DNA of 64,000 nt from Neobacillus sp. PS3-40 (GTDB lineage: Bacteria; Bacillota; Bacilli; Bacillales; Cytobacillaceae), in the NCBI RefSeq assembly GCF_030915485.1, contig NZ_CP133266.1, positions 3,290,001 to 3,354,000 on the forward strand, given 5' to 3'. The stretch's first letter is position 1. The number at the start of each line of letters is the position of its first letter. Of the stretch, positions 1 to 9,092 are shown in pieces. A model generated the notes under the pieces. That model made no database searches and was not told the origin of the DNA. It saw only the letters and a list, made by a program, of their open reading frames with translations. Position numbers and translations under genes: made by a program.

Positions 1-629
1 AGGGCAAAATAAATGAATTAATTCCTGAAAAGGTTCATCAAGTGATGACCGAAAGCATTAAAGCTATGGTGAAGACAACATTATTTGGATCGAAAATAAC
101 GACAAATAAGAATCAAGCTAAGGGCTTAACGCTAGCTGAACGTGATGAATTAGTTCGGAAAAGAATTGGCATTTTCCAAAAGACAGCACTTGTAGAAGGA
201 GCAGGAACAGGGGCGGGTGGAATTTTGCTTGGCCTTGCAGATTTTCCTCTGCTGTTAACGATAAAAATGAAATTTCTATTTGAAGTTGCCGCAAGCTATG
301 GATTTAATACAAGTGAATTTGAAGAGAGATTGTTTATCCTCCACGTTTTTCAGCTTGCTTTTTCAAGCGAAGATACCCGCAAGGATACATTACACATAAT
401 TGAAAATTGGGAGGAGAAAAAGAAAATAATTGTTGATATGGATTGGCGGAACTTTCAGCAGGAGTATAGAGATTTTATTGATTTTGCTAAGATGCTACAG
501 CTTGTGCCTGGTATTGGGGCTGTTGTTGGGGCGTATGCCAATCATAACCTTCTTGGACATTTAGGTGAAACCGCAATGAATGCTTTCCGTTTACGAATAT
601 TGAAAATCGACTTTGGCAATGACATATAA
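1..629 (+). CDS. EcsC family protein (5' end outside window)
   Basis: The open frame runs in from the left edge (codons from base 3) without a stop, so the true start lies upstream; a GTG at 42 is only an internal candidate. About 208 residues are visible. The Gly/Ala-rich stretch GAGTGAGGILLGLADFPLL followed by an alternating amphipathic region is typical of the EcsC family, membrane-associated proteins named after the third gene of the B. subtilis ecsABC locus; their biochemical role is unknown. It ends just before a dispersed hairpin repeat and an intrinsic terminator. The family call is by recognition of the sequence; I see no catalytic motif. Confidence 0.8.
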   Translation, partial: GKINELIPEKVHQVMTESIKAMVKTTLFGSKITTNKNQAKGLTLAERDELVRKRIGIFQKTALVEGAGTGAGGILLGLADFPLLLTIKMKFLFEVAASYGFNTSEFEERLFILHVFQLAFSSEDTRKDTLHIIENWEEKKKIIVDMDWRNFQQEYRDFIDFAKMLQLVPGIGAVVGAYANHNLLGHLGETAMNAFRLRILKIDFGNDI

Positions 630-732
630 AGAAACCTCGCCGATTGGCGAGCTCCTAAAGGCGATGATTAGGTCTAGTTGCCCTTATGAACTAGCAGAAA
701 TTATGGATATTAATTCTGATTAGCTAAAAAAG
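629..732 (+). repeat. Dispersed three-hairpin element, copy 1
   Basis: Starts at the stop codon of the EcsC gene. It has the hairpin CTCGCC-GATT-GGCGAG, then a GGCGAT...TTGCCC segment, then an inverted repeat closing with GATTAGC. Copies occur at 37296-37398 (+), 60335-60437 (-) and, shortened, at 56305-56333 and 61787-61819. Confidence 0.7.
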
Positions 733-770
733 CAGCCTAAATGCAAGTTAGAACTGCCTTTTTATTTTTT
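731..770 (+). terminator. Intrinsic terminator after the EcsC gene
   Basis: Stem GCAG/CTGC with an inner TAA/TTA pairing, followed by TTTTTATTTTTTTT. It lies between convergent genes. Confidence 0.6.
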
Positions 771-1172
771 TTGATTAATTGGAATTTCCGATGAATTATC
801 AACAAATTTAGCATTTCCAATCGTTTCTAAATGGGCTATTTCTTTTTTAAAGGACTTTTCAATATGTTCAATTTTTTGGTACCGTCGTTTATAAATTTTG
901 ACATTTTCTAAAATCACTGGATGTTTTATAACCTCAATACGTTCTTCAAGAATAGGAATTCTGATTGTTTTTGATAGTCCATTGAGTTTTTCCGGGTTTT
1001 TGGCATCAAACATTTTTTTCTCAATTACAAGTTCCTCACGAGTTACAGGCACAACAATTGTTTTTTCTTCTGTTATAAACTCTTTGTGGATGGTAACGGC
1101 AGCAGTTTTAATTCTTTTTTTAGAAATATCCAACTGTTCCATGTGAAGCTTTATTTTTCCGATGGGATTCAT
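762..1172 (-). CDS. YsnF/AvaK-domain (DUF2382) protein
   Basis: 136 residues, soluble, very rich in Glu, Lys and Ile. It shows the alternating pattern of DUF2382/YsnF-AvaK domains (V-PVTREELVIEKK, then IRIPILEERIEVIKHPV). Such proteins in bacilli are general-stress associated; molecular function is not known. The ATG has GGAGGTG about 10 nt upstream. The next minus-strand gene encodes a second, more canonical copy of the domain, so this looks like a diverged tandem duplicate. I looked for a SigB-type promoter (GTTT...GGGTAT) and did not find a convincing one. Confidence 0.75.
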   Translation of the reverse strand: MNPIGKIKLHMEQLDISKKRIKTAAVTIHKEFITEEKTIVVPVTREELVIEKKMFDAKNPEKLNGLSKTIRIPILEERIEVIKHPVILENVKIYKRRYQKIEHIEKSFKKEIAHLETIGNAKFVDNSSEIPINQKK

Positions 1173-1245
1173 TTTTAGAAAACACCTCCATACTTATTGT
1201 CTAAGATGGTACGCAATAAACGAATAGATAAAACTTGGCTTTTTT

Positions 1246-1293
1246 GAAAAAACACCTCACAAATAGTATCTATAATTTGTAAGGTGTTTTTTT
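1246..1293 (-). terminator. Terminator between the two DUF2382 genes
   Basis: Inverted repeat AACACCT...AGGTGTT extended by CACAAAT/AATTTGT, with T-runs on both strands. It ends the upstream minus-strand gene at 1314. Confidence 0.8.
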
Positions 1294-1313
1294 GTTTAAT
1301 TCATTTTTTGGCC

Positions 1314-1772
1314 TTATTCGAATGTCGAAACATCTTCCTCATTTACAATGTTAGGGTCACCTGTTGTATTCACACGTGCTTCTTCCCGTCTAAGGGTTTC
1401 TTCGACCTGTTTAGTTTCTTCAACTTCACGCTTAAAAGCAGAGATTTCACCTGTTACGACAGTGTGTTTTCCTACTTCAACCCGTTCCTCACTAACTGGG
1501 ATGTGTATAGTTTCTTCTGCACCAACAGGAGTGTCGCTTAATTCATGGTCAATGACTCTCCTCTTTATAACAACTTCCTCATGTGTGACTGGAACGGAAA
1601 CTGATTTGTGTTCTTCAACAATCTCCTTGGATAGTGTTACCTCTCCGGTTTCCACTCTATCTTTGGAAATATCAAGCTCTTCTTGATGAAGCAGCATCTT
1701 ATTATCGTCAACAACCTCTTTTTCGTGTAGTTCTTCTTTATCATCGTCTAAGAATCCAAATATATTGCTCAT
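1314..1772 (-). CDS. YsnF/AvaK-domain (DUF2382) stress protein
   Basis: 152 residues. Residues about 28-140 hold the repeat typical of DUF2382: LHQEELDISKDRVETGEV, VPVTHEEVVIKRR, IHIPVSEERVEVGKH. The N-terminus MSNIFGFLDDDKEE is short and acidic and may be a linker left from a PRC-barrel-type architecture. No membrane segment or signal peptide is visible, so a cytoplasmic protein is likely. The start has ACTGGAGGTAACT directly upstream. It is a paralogue of the adjacent downstream gene but is separated from it by a strong terminator, so the two are not obviously cotranscribed. Confidence 0.8.
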   Translation of the reverse strand: MSNIFGFLDDDKEELHEKEVVDDNKMLLHQEELDISKDRVETGEVTLSKEIVEEHKSVSVPVTHEEVVIKRRVIDHELSDTPVGAEETIHIPVSEERVEVGKHTVVTGEISAFKREVEETKQVEETLRREEARVNTTGDPNIVNEEDVSTFE

Positions 1773-1921
1773 AGTTACCTCCAGTGGTCATGTCAAATAT
1801 GTGCATAACTATATTGCTCCTTCTGGCTGTGAACTATTCCAACCGAATTTTGGAAAGCTTCTAGTTTAGAAAGCCCTGAATAGAGTTCTTCGAGTCTACA
1901 CATTCATTTATGGCCCGATCG

Positions 1922-1968
1922 CACAAAAAGGCACTTACGTTATATATTTATATACAACGTAAGTGCGC
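1922..1968 (-). terminator. Terminator of the YhfA-like gene
   Basis: An 11-bp perfect inverted repeat, GCACTTACGTT / AACGTAAGTGC, with a 14-nt AT-rich loop. On the minus strand it is followed by CTTTTTGTG. Confidence 0.7.
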
Positions 1969-2062
1969 ATGTTTATCCTCAATTTTTTAAAAAATTGCTT
2001 TTATGATTGGCAGAGAACACTCGTGACTTCAGTCGTGAGATGAATCGACTATTTTTTCTTGC

Positions 2063-3457
2063 TCAGATTAGGAATATGGCAACTATAGTTGTCACTGAGA
2101 GTCCAATTAATACGGGCACAAGGTTTCTTCGAGCGAGTTCGAATGGATCCACATTACAAATAGCGGCTGCTGGAATTAATGCCCATGGGACAAGTGTTCC
2201 GCCACCGACCCATATAGCGGCAATTTGGCCAAGTGCGGTTAAAGTTGCAGCGCCCTTACCGATCGCGATTGCAAACAGATTTGCAACAGATCCAGCTAAC
2301 GATATTCCAGAGAAGCCTGATCCGTCTAAGCCTGTTATCGCACCGACAGTTGTCAATGTGACTGCCCCTACAGCCTTACTTAGTGGAACAATATTTGCAA
2401 GGGCAATACCTAGGTCATTAACAATTCCTTGGGAGCCTTTAGGCAAAAAGTCACCGATAATTTTGGTGAATCCTGCATCGCCCAAATAAAAGAAGGCAGC
2501 AATTGGAATAACAGGACCAAATACTTTAAAACCAAATTGAAATCCTTCAATTAAATATTCAGTTGTTTTTTCGAGACCTTTATTTCTATGGCTAACAAGG
2601 GTAATGATTATTAAAATAATGATAGATGTTCCGCCAATTAATGCAGTTGCGTCCCCGCCTTGAAGATTCAGGATAAACATGGCTGCCACATCAATGGCAA
2701 ATAAAACAGGAACAAGTATGGCGAAAAAGCGTTTTTGTGCTTTACTTAACAATGAGGGTGCATCTGAATTACTTGCTTCAGGTTCTGCTATGATAGGAGT
2801 TACTTCTAAAACTCCTCGTTTCATATCTTTTTTTAAGAAATAGAAAGCAACAATGGTAGTTACAAAGCCCATTACAAAAACAAGTGGGATACTGGCATTG
2901 ATTACTTCATTGATCGGGAGGCCAGCCGCATCTGCAGTTAATTTAGGGGCTGCTTGAATAACAAAGTCTCCGGATAATGCTATCCCATGTCCGAACAAGT
3001 TCATCGCCATCGCAACCCCTAAAGCTGGAAGACCTGCCCTAATAGCGACTGGTAGAAGGACTGCACCTAATAAGGCGACTGCTGGGGATGGCCAAAAGAA
3101 CCAAGATATGACCATCATGAGGATACCAATTGTCCAATATGCTAGTGTTGGGTTGCGAATTAATTTTGTGAAAGGGGCAATCATGACATCATTTATCCCC
3201 GTTGTTGTTAACGTTTTGCTCATCGCCACAATAATGGAAATGACCAGAATGGTGGATAAGAGTTCAGTAATCGCATAAGCAAAACTATTAAAAATGCTAC
3301 TTACTGAACTACTTAATGAACCAGTTGCTGTTATGCCAAGTAAGAATATCCCTACAATACATACAAGGGATGTATCTCTTCTCATGACCATGAATCCGAT
3401 AATGAGAGCGATGAAGACGACATATATCCAATGGAGAGCTGTAAGCTCTACAATCAT
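2063..3457 (-). CDS. Polytopic membrane transporter, YhfA-like
   Basis: 464 residues with about 11-12 hydrophobic segments, so an integral membrane carrier. Notable are a polar helix motif FGHGIALSGDFVIQAAP near residue 155 and a loop of charged residues near 210-230 that divides two halves, as in ion-transporter superfamily (ArsB/NhaD/CitM-like) carriers. Length and position near hmoB-hemEHY suggest B. subtilis YhfA, a putative metabolite transporter, but that assignment rests on context and memory. Substrate unknown. GGAGG precedes the ATG, and an intrinsic terminator lies about 95 bp downstream. Confidence 0.6.
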   Translation of the reverse strand: MIVELTALHWIYVVFIALIIGFMVMRRDTSLVCIVGIFLLGITATGSLSSSVSSIFNSFAYAITELLSTILVISIIVAMSKTLTTTGINDVMIAPFTKLIRNPTLAYWTIGILMMVISWFFWPSPAVALLGAVLLPVAIRAGLPALGVAMAMNLFGHGIALSGDFVIQAAPKLTADAAGLPINEVINASIPLVFVMGFVTTIVAFYFLKKDMKRGVLEVTPIIAEPEASNSDAPSLLSKAQKRFFAILVPVLFAIDVAAMFILNLQGGDATALIGGTSIIILIIITLVSHRNKGLEKTTEYLIEGFQFGFKVFGPVIPIAAFFYLGDAGFTKIIGDFLPKGSQGIVNDLGIALANIVPLSKAVGAVTLTTVGAITGLDGSGFSGISLAGSVANLFAIAIGKGAATLTALGQIAAIWVGGGTLVPWALIPAAAICNVDPFELARRNLVPVLIGLSVTTIVAIFLI

Positions 3458-3559
3458 ACGATAACCTCCGTTTCTTCATCCAGGGAAAGAATATGGGTAT
3501 TAGCCCTAATGGATGTATTACAGAATATGAAAAATGGCTCCGAGAGGTGAAAAATACAC

Positions 3560-3593
3560 AAAAAAAAAGACTGGAGTTGGGATAACTCCAGTC
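3560..3593 (-). terminator. Terminator of hmoB
   Basis: GACTGGAGTT / AACTCCAGTC hairpin (3569-3593) followed on the minus strand by a run of nine T. Confidence 0.85.
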
Positions 3594-3602
3594 TGGATGT
3601 GT

Positions 3603-4085
3603 TTATTCAGAGATTTGGTATTTTGTTACATACGCTGTAGCTACGGAACCTTTTGGTGGTGTAGCAATACTTTTTTCATTACTATAGTTATTAGAGTTTT
3701 GCCAGTTTTTAAAAGCGAGTTCATTTTCCCATATAGTCAGAATGATATATGTATTAGATGTTTTTGGGCGAAGGACCCTTAATGCGATAAACCCCTGTTC
3801 CTTTTCAATCACCATGGGTCTATTCTTAAAGCTATACTCAAACAAGGGACGGCCTTCATCAGTGACAGGAATATTATTCATAACAGCTAATCCCGTCAGA
3901 CCAATTTCTCCTGAAGAATCAATGATTTCATACTTTCTTGGTTCATTAAATAGTGTCTCAGTACTTGTTTCATGAAGCAGTAATGCTGTGTCTTCATTAA
4001 CCATTATTACCATTGCTTCTTCCGGATATTTTTCTTTTACTTTTTTTAGGTAATCATATGTACCAGTCGTGATAAACACTTTCAT
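3603..4085 (-). CDS. hmoB: Heme-degrading monooxygenase HmoB-like
   Basis: 160 residues. The C-terminal half (about 75-160) is an antibiotic-biosynthesis-monooxygenase (ABM) ferredoxin-like domain with the conserved ILTIWENELAFKNWQ segment, the layout of Bacillus HmoB (YhgC). HmoB cleaves heme and releases iron; it is related to IsdG but carries a longer N-terminal domain, as here. It is divergent from hemE, the same arrangement as yhgC-hemEHY in B. subtilis, so heme turnover and heme synthesis genes share one intergenic region of about 275 bp. The ATG is preceded by AAGAGGTGAAC. Single-gene unit ending in a strong terminator. Confidence 0.85.
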   Translation of the reverse strand: MKVFITTGTYDYLKKVKEKYPEEAMVIMVNEDTALLLHETSTETLFNEPRKYEIIDSSGEIGLTGLAVMNNIPVTDEGRPLFEYSFKNRPMVIEKEQGFIALRVLRPKTSNTYIILTIWENELAFKNWQNSNNYSNEKSIATPPKGSVATAYVTKYQISE

Positions 4086-4191
4086 GCTTGTTCACCTCTT
4101 ATTTATTTTTACAAAGAGTACTTTGTTGTTCATTAAGCCTTCGCATTTCTTTTAATTTAAACAGTTTTGAAAACGTAAAAACGACTTTTTT

Positions 4192-4220
4192 TTGACACTT
4201 ATTTGTGTTGTCTATACACT
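4192..4220 (+). promoter_or_regulatory. Candidate SigA promoter of hemEHY
   Basis: TTGACA at 4192-4197 and TACACT at 4215-4220 with a 17-bp spacer, about 140 bp before hemE. TATACA at 4213 with a 15-bp spacer is a poorer alternative. Confidence 0.45.
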
Positions 4221-4360
4221 AATGAGATTAATAGATATAGTGAAGACAGCTTATCTATTTACCATCAGAATTATAAATATCCATAAAAGATGAAGTTTCA
4301 CTTTACGATTATATATATTAAAATATTTAGCAGACATGTCCTTGAAAGGTGGAAATTTTA

Positions 4361-5407
4361 ATGGCAAGAGTTATGAATGAAACATTTCTAAAAGCAGCAA
4401 GAGGAGAAAAGACAGATTATGTACCTGTATGGTATATGCGTCAAGCAGGTCGTTCACAGCCAGAATACAGGAAAATTAAAGAAAAGTATTCATTATTTGA
4501 AATTACCCATCAACCAGAGCTTTGTGCGTATGTAACACGTCTGCCGGTAGAAAGTTACAATGTTGATGCGGCTATCCTGTATAAAGATATTATGACTCCG
4601 CTGCCTGCTCTAGGTGTTGAAGTAGAAATAAAAGGTGGCATTGGCCCCGTTATCTCGAATCCAATTCGCTCTTTAGCAGATGTAGAAAAGCTAGGCGAAA
4701 TAAACCCTGAAGAAGATGTTCCATACGTTCTTGAAACAATTAAACTTTTAACACAAGAGCAATTATCTGTTCCACTGATTGGGTTTTCTGGAGCTCCGTT
4801 TACGCTTGCGAGCTATATGATCGAAGGCGGTCCTTCAAAAAACTACAATAAGACAAAGGCTTTCATGTACGCTGAACCTAAAGCATGGTTTGCTTTAATG
4901 GATAAATTGGGGGATATGATTGTTACATATGTTAAATCTCAAGTAAAAGCGGGAGCTAAAGCTATTCAAATTTTTGATTCATGGGTTGGTGCTTTAAACG
5001 TAGAAGATTACCGATTCTTCATTAAGCCGATTATGAATAAAATTTTTACTGCTTTAAAAGGAGAAAACGTTCCCGTTATTATGTTTGGAGTTGGAGCAAG
5101 TCATCTTGCAATGGAATGGAATGAACTTCCACTTGATGTTGTTGGGTTAGACTGGCGCCTGCCAATTAAACAGGCAAGAGAAATGGGCATTCAGAAAACG
5201 CTACAAGGAAACCTTGATCCAGCGATTCTTCTTGCTCCGTGGGAAGTTATTGAAGAAAAAGCAAGAGCAATTCTAGACCAAGGAATGGCACAAAGTGGGT
5301 ATATTTTCAACCTTGGGCATGGCGTTTTCCCACAAGCAGATCCAGAAGTATTAAAGAGATTAACTACATTTATTCACGATTATTCTGCTTCAAAACTAAG
5401 CCGTTAA
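4361..5407 (+). CDS. hemE: Uroporphyrinogen decarboxylase
   Basis: 348 residues, the usual length. It decarboxylates the four acetate side chains of uroporphyrinogen III to give coproporphyrinogen III in the cytoplasm. The family signature [16 protein letters not shown] sits near residues 21-36 and the [13 protein letters not shown] motif near 145. I chose ATG 4361 over the upstream GTG 4349 because AAAGGTGG lies 8 nt before it and the GTG overlaps that ribosome-binding site. First gene of hemE-hemH-hemY; about 145 bp separate it from hemH, with no strong terminator visible in the gap. Confidence 0.97.
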   Translation: MARVMNETFLKAARGEKTDYVPVWYMRQAGRSQPEYRKIKEKYSLFEITHQPELCAYVTRLPVESYNVDAAILYKDIMTPLPALGVEVEIKGGIGPVISNPIRSLADVEKLGEINPEEDVPYVLETIKLLTQEQLSVPLIGFSGAPFTLASYMIEGGPSKNYNKTKAFMYAEPKAWFALMDKLGDMIVTYVKSQVKAGAKAIQIFDSWVGALNVEDYRFFIKPIMNKIFTALKGENVPVIMFGVGASHLAMEWNELPLDVVGLDWRLPIKQAREMGIQKTLQGNLDPAILLAPWEVIEEKARAILDQGMAQSGYIFNLGHGVFPQADPEVLKRLTTFIHDYSASKLSR

Positions 5408-5553
5408 CCACCCAAATTCATATATTTTGTGCTAAACTTGGTAAGTTGTCCGATTTATTGGCACAATAGTATGAGCAGATTCTATTTGGAGACTTGCACT
5501 TAGAGTGAATTTATCTCCAATATGCTATAGATTTGAAAATGAGGTGTTGGAAA

Positions 5554-6486
5554 ATGATTAAAAAGAAGATGGGTTTGCTAGTGATGGCATATGGAACCCC
5601 ATACAAAGTTGAAGATATTGAACGTTATTATACACATATTCGACATGGACGAAAACCTTCGGCTGAAATGTTGGATGATCTTAAAAACCGCTATGAAGCA
5701 ATTGGGGGCATCTCTCCTCTAGCTAAAATAACGATTGAACAAGCTGAAAAGCTTGAAAAGCATTTAAATCAAGCCCAGGATGAAATTGAGTTTAAAATGT
5801 ATCTTGGTTTGAAGCATATCGAACCTTTTATTGAGGATACCGTTAAAGATATGCATGAGGACGGGATTGAAGAGGCTATTAGCATTGTTCTTGCTCCCCA
5901 TTTTTCAACCTTTTCTGTGAAATCGTATAATGAGAGAGTAAAAGAGGAAGCTGAGAAGATCGGTGGTCCTAAAATCACTTCGATTGATAGCTGGTACACT
6001 GAACCAAAATTTATCAGTTATTGGGTTAAAAAGTTAACACAAATTTATGAACAAATGCCTTTAGAGGAAAAAGAAAATTCAATGTTAATCGTGTCAGCGC
6101 ACAGTTTACCAGAAAAGATTTTACAGGCAGGCGATCCATATCCAAGTCAACTACGGGAAACGGCAGCCTTAATCGCAAAAGGTGCAGGTGTTCAAAATTA
6201 TACAATAGGCTGGCAAAGTGCGGGTAATACTGGGGAGCCATGGCTTGGTCCTGATGTACAGGACCTAACAAGATCATTATTTAAAGAACATCATTATAAA
6301 GCATTTATTTATGCACCAGTTGGGTTTGTGTGTGAGCATCTTGAGGTTCTTTATGACAATGATACTGAGTGTAGAGCTGTAACAGACGAAGTGGGCGCAA
6401 GTTATTACCGCCCAGAAATGCCGAATGCACAGGATGAAATTATTGATGCTATGTCTTCAGTCATACTTAAGAAGTTGGCGGAGTAA
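5554..6486 (+). CDS. hemH: Ferrochelatase (coproporphyrin type)
   Basis: 310 residues, the same length as B. subtilis HemH and closely similar throughout ([15 protein letters not shown] start, [12 protein letters not shown]). It inserts Fe2+ into the porphyrin; in Firmicutes the physiological substrate is coproporphyrin III, so CpfC is the modern name. The conserved VSAHSLPEK motif near residue 180 carries the active-site His, and the [12 protein letters not shown] segment near 255 carries the Glu. ATG 5554 is preferred over TTG 5533 because GAGGTG lies just before it. Followed after about 30-40 bp by hemY. Confidence 0.97.
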   Translation: MIKKKMGLLVMAYGTPYKVEDIERYYTHIRHGRKPSAEMLDDLKNRYEAIGGISPLAKITIEQAEKLEKHLNQAQDEIEFKMYLGLKHIEPFIEDTVKDMHEDGIEEAISIVLAPHFSTFSVKSYNERVKEEAEKIGGPKITSIDSWYTEPKFISYWVKKLTQIYEQMPLEEKENSMLIVSAHSLPEKILQAGDPYPSQLRETAALIAKGAGVQNYTIGWQSAGNTGEPWLGPDVQDLTRSLFKEHHYKAFIYAPVGFVCEHLEVLYDNDTECRAVTDEVGASYYRPEMPNAQDEIIDAMSSVILKKLAE

Positions 6487-6515
6487 ACTAGCACCAAGAA
6501 ATTAATGGAAAGTGG

Positions 6516-7964
6516 GTGGCCTCTGTGGTGGAAGAAAGGCAGAAGGTTGCAATTATTGGTGGTGGAATTGCCGGTTTGACTACGGCTTTTTACCTTCAGA
6601 AAATAGTGAGAGAAAACAATCTTCCAATCGAAATAAAGCTTATTGAAGCATCACACCGGCTTGGCGGAAAAATGCAAACGGTGATAAAAGATGGTTATAC
6701 GATTGAAAGAGGACCAGATTCATTTTTGGCTCGAAAAACTAGTATTACAAGACTTGCGAAAGAAGTAGGGATGGAGGACCAATTAGTCCATAATTCAACT
6801 GGGAAATCGTATGTTCTTGTAGATGATAAGCTTTTTTCAATGCCTGGCGGATCGATTATGGGTATTCCTACTGAAGTTGGACCTTTTATCACAACAGGAT
6901 TATTTTCTATTCCTGGAAAAATTAGAGCAGCTGCAGACTTTATTTTACCAAGATCTGCAAGCGGAAAAGATCAATCACTTGGTGAATTTTTTCGAAGAAG
7001 GCTTGGTGATGAGGTTGTTGAAAATTTGATTGAACCATTATTATCTGGAATATACGCAGGTGATATTGATCAATTAAGTTTAATGTCGACCTTCCCACAA
7101 TTTTATCAGGTTGAACAGAAATACCGCAGTCTTATTATTGGTATGAAAAAATCGGCACCTTCTCAGCCGAAAAAGCCTGAAGAAACAGGCAAAACAAAAG
7201 CAAAGGCAAAAGGTGTATTCCTAACGTTTAAATCAGGGCTACAATCATTTGCTGAAGCAATTGAAGCTAAACTAGATCCCGATACAATATTAAAAGGACA
7301 TCGGGTTAAAAATATAACGAAATTAGATAATCAGTATGAAATATTTCTAAATAATGGGGAAGCTCTTGTTGCCGATTGTATTGTTGCAACAACGTCTCAC
7401 AAGGTAACTCAGTCGATGTTCTCGCAATATGACCTTTTTGATCCTTTCAAAATTGTGCCTTCCACTTCAGTTGCGACCGTCGCACTCGCATTTCCTAAGG
7501 AAGCAATCAAGAAGGATATTGACGGTACAGGGTTTGTTGTATCGAGGAATAGTGATTATACAATAACGGCTTGCACTTGGACACATAAAAAGTGGGAACA
7601 TTCTACTCCGAAAGGCAAAGTATTGCTCCGCTGTTATGTAGGTAGAGCAGGTGATGAGACAGTCGTTGATTTATCAGATGATCAGATTGTGAAAATTGTT
7701 TTAGATGACTTAAAGAAAACAATGGATATTACAATGGAACCTGATTTTGCTGTTATATCACGCTGGAATAATTCTATGCCTCAATATACCGTTGGGCATA
7801 AACAACGGCTTCAAACCATAAAAGATCAAATGACAGATGAATTACCAGGGGTATTTCTCGCAGGGGCTTCTTTTGAAGGGATCGGTGTTCCTGATTGTAT
7901 CGATCAGGGGGAAGTAGCTGTAAACAACATACTGGACTATTTAAATTTTAACCATTCAATTTGA
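6516..7964 (+). CDS. hemY: Coproporphyrinogen III / protoporphyrinogen IX oxidase
   Basis: 482 residues; oxygen-dependent FAD enzyme (CgoX in the coproporphyrin pathway) that oxidises coproporphyrinogen III to coproporphyrin III, feeding HemH. The N-terminal dinucleotide fold IIGGGIAGLTTAFYL and the C-terminal FAD-closing segment GASFEGIGVPDCIDQG are intact. A Lys/Pro-rich insertion near residues 208-233 (SQPKKPEETGKTKAKAKG) is low complexity and probably a surface loop. Start uncertain: GTG 6516, 6525 and 6528 are all in frame; the GGTGG at 6514 favours 6525 or 6528. An intrinsic terminator follows at 8022. Confidence 0.93.
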   Translation: MASVVEERQKVAIIGGGIAGLTTAFYLQKIVRENNLPIEIKLIEASHRLGGKMQTVIKDGYTIERGPDSFLARKTSITRLAKEVGMEDQLVHNSTGKSYVLVDDKLFSMPGGSIMGIPTEVGPFITTGLFSIPGKIRAAADFILPRSASGKDQSLGEFFRRRLGDEVVENLIEPLLSGIYAGDIDQLSLMSTFPQFYQVEQKYRSLIIGMKKSAPSQPKKPEETGKTKAKAKGVFLTFKSGLQSFAEAIEAKLDPDTILKGHRVKNITKLDNQYEIFLNNGEALVADCIVATTSHKVTQSMFSQYDLFDPFKIVPSTSVATVALAFPKEAIKKDIDGTGFVVSRNSDYTITACTWTHKKWEHSTPKGKVLLRCYVGRAGDETVVDLSDDQIVKIVLDDLKKTMDITMEPDFAVISRWNNSMPQYTVGHKQRLQTIKDQMTDELPGVFLAGASFEGIGVPDCIDQGEVAVNNILDYLNFNHSI

Positions 7965-8004
7965 ATTGCTCCTTTTGAGTAGCGGAGAAACCATTTTAAC
8001 AAAA

Positions 8005-8062
8005 AAATATGGCTGTTCAGATTGTCGAGAAAGGGTATTTTTCTCGGCAATTTTTTATTTTG
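8005..8062 (+). terminator. hemY terminator, member of a repeated double-hairpin family
   Basis: Stem TTGTCGAGAAA / TTTCTCGGCAA with a T6 tail. The same hairpin with its flank CTGTTCAGATTGTCGAGAAA recurs on the minus strand at 38101-38163, and a relative lies at 36850-36902. Confidence 0.85.
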
Positions 8063-8212
8063 TCTTAATCTAAATTACCGATTTTTAATTCAATTATTGT
8101 CTCTGCTAATCAACCTAAAGCAATGCAACACACTTTTTCTAGCCTTGCTATTCAAAATAACGTATGAAATGACTTTAATTTGATGGTGTCCTCTGAAAGC
8201 AATATAAAAGTG

Positions 8213-8243
8213 CAAAAAAGAGAGCAATCGTTTTTGCTCTCTT
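8213..8243 (-). terminator. Terminator of the 105-aa membrane protein gene
   Basis: AAGAGAGCAA / TTGCTCTCTT stem with a T6 tail on the minus strand. Confidence 0.85.
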
Positions 8244-8268
8244 AGGATACATGTGTATGTAGACCACA

Positions 8269-8586
8269 TTATTTTTTAAAGAAATTACTAATCATAAGAA
8301 TAGCTCCGACTATTAGGTAGATAATTCCGTTACCTAAGATAATCAATCCTATAAATGCGGCACCAATTGCCCCGCCTTCACCCGATTCTCCAGCACTATG
8401 GTCCATATTCACAAAAATAGAACCTGTAATAAAACCAATAACTGGGCCCATAATACAAATAAGTAAGCCAGACCAAAAAAAAGATGTATTCTTCTTTTTA
8501 TAAGAAGAAACAGCCATATAGTTTAATATTAAAAGAGCTGCTATTAAAATAACCCAAATTAAAAAATCGCCGCTATCTCCGTTCAT
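8269..8586 (-). CDS. Small membrane protein of unknown function
   Basis: 105 residues. I do not recognise a family. Three hydrophobic helices are clear: about 10-26 (WVILIAALLILNYMAV), 35-55 (FWSGLLICIMGPVIGFITG) and 75-100 (AFIGLIILGNGIIYLIVGAI), with a short acidic/Gly stretch (HSAGESGEGG) between the last two. The start at 8586 is chosen because GAGGGGG sits 6 nt upstream; the frame stays open further upstream, but that part is non-conserved-looking hydrophobic sequence with no ribosome site. It is monocistronic, with its own terminator. Confidence 0.7.
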   Translation of the reverse strand: MNGDSGDFLIWVILIAALLILNYMAVSSYKKKNTSFFWSGLLICIMGPVIGFITGSIFVNMDHSAGESGEGGAIGAAFIGLIILGNGIIYLIVGAILMISNFFKK

Positions 8587-8733
8587 ATTAACCCCCTCAT
8601 ATTTTTTATTTAATATACAAATACATAAGAATAGGAAATCAAGATTAAAAACAAAACAATTCATAATCATTATAGTATATTTTTCCATAAAATTGACATA
8701 AAAGTAGGTTAGCAGTTACGAATAGTTCTTAAA

Positions 8734-8845
8734 CGTGCCCGCGGAAAGCGAAGTGCCTGGAGCGCCAATCAACAGACATGTTGAAAAACCAATAACTAAT
8801 AATATTATAACGAATTAATGCGGTGAATTGTAATTTCGACAGCCT
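8734..8845 (-). repeat. Composite dispersed repeat (truncated palindromic element plus spacer)
   Basis: Contains CCGCGGAAAGCG...GGAGCGCCAATCAACA (end of the GC-rich palindromic element), then ACATGTTGAAAA, an AT-rich spacer and TTTCGACAGCC. The same ordered composite appears inverted at 36870-37022. The rest of the 8587-9092 gap shows only a CCAGC/GCTGG hairpin at about 8848-8870. Confidence 0.7.
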
Positions 8846-9092
8846 GACCAGCCATATTTTATTGCTGGTATTCATGTTAAATATGTGCGGAAAGGATAAA
8901 AATGCGGTATAGTTGGGAAGGTAAGTAGCCGGTCCATTTTATGTTTTTAATTATAACTTAGCACGAAAAATGTCAATTACTGTACTTATATACAAAATAT
9001 ATATGGGTTTTAAACGCTCCACCCTTTTTCATTATGAGAAAAGATTATTATTTTTGAGTATATTAAAAGTAATGACTTTGGAGGGATGCAAA

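Noticed and set aside
1773-2062. SigB promoter for the DUF2382 genes
   Set aside because: No GTTT-N14-GGGTAT-like pair could be found upstream of either gene.
2007-2489. 160-codon frame on plus opposite the YhfA-like gene
   Set aside because: Antisense shadow of a conserved membrane protein; the composition mirrors hydrophobic codons.
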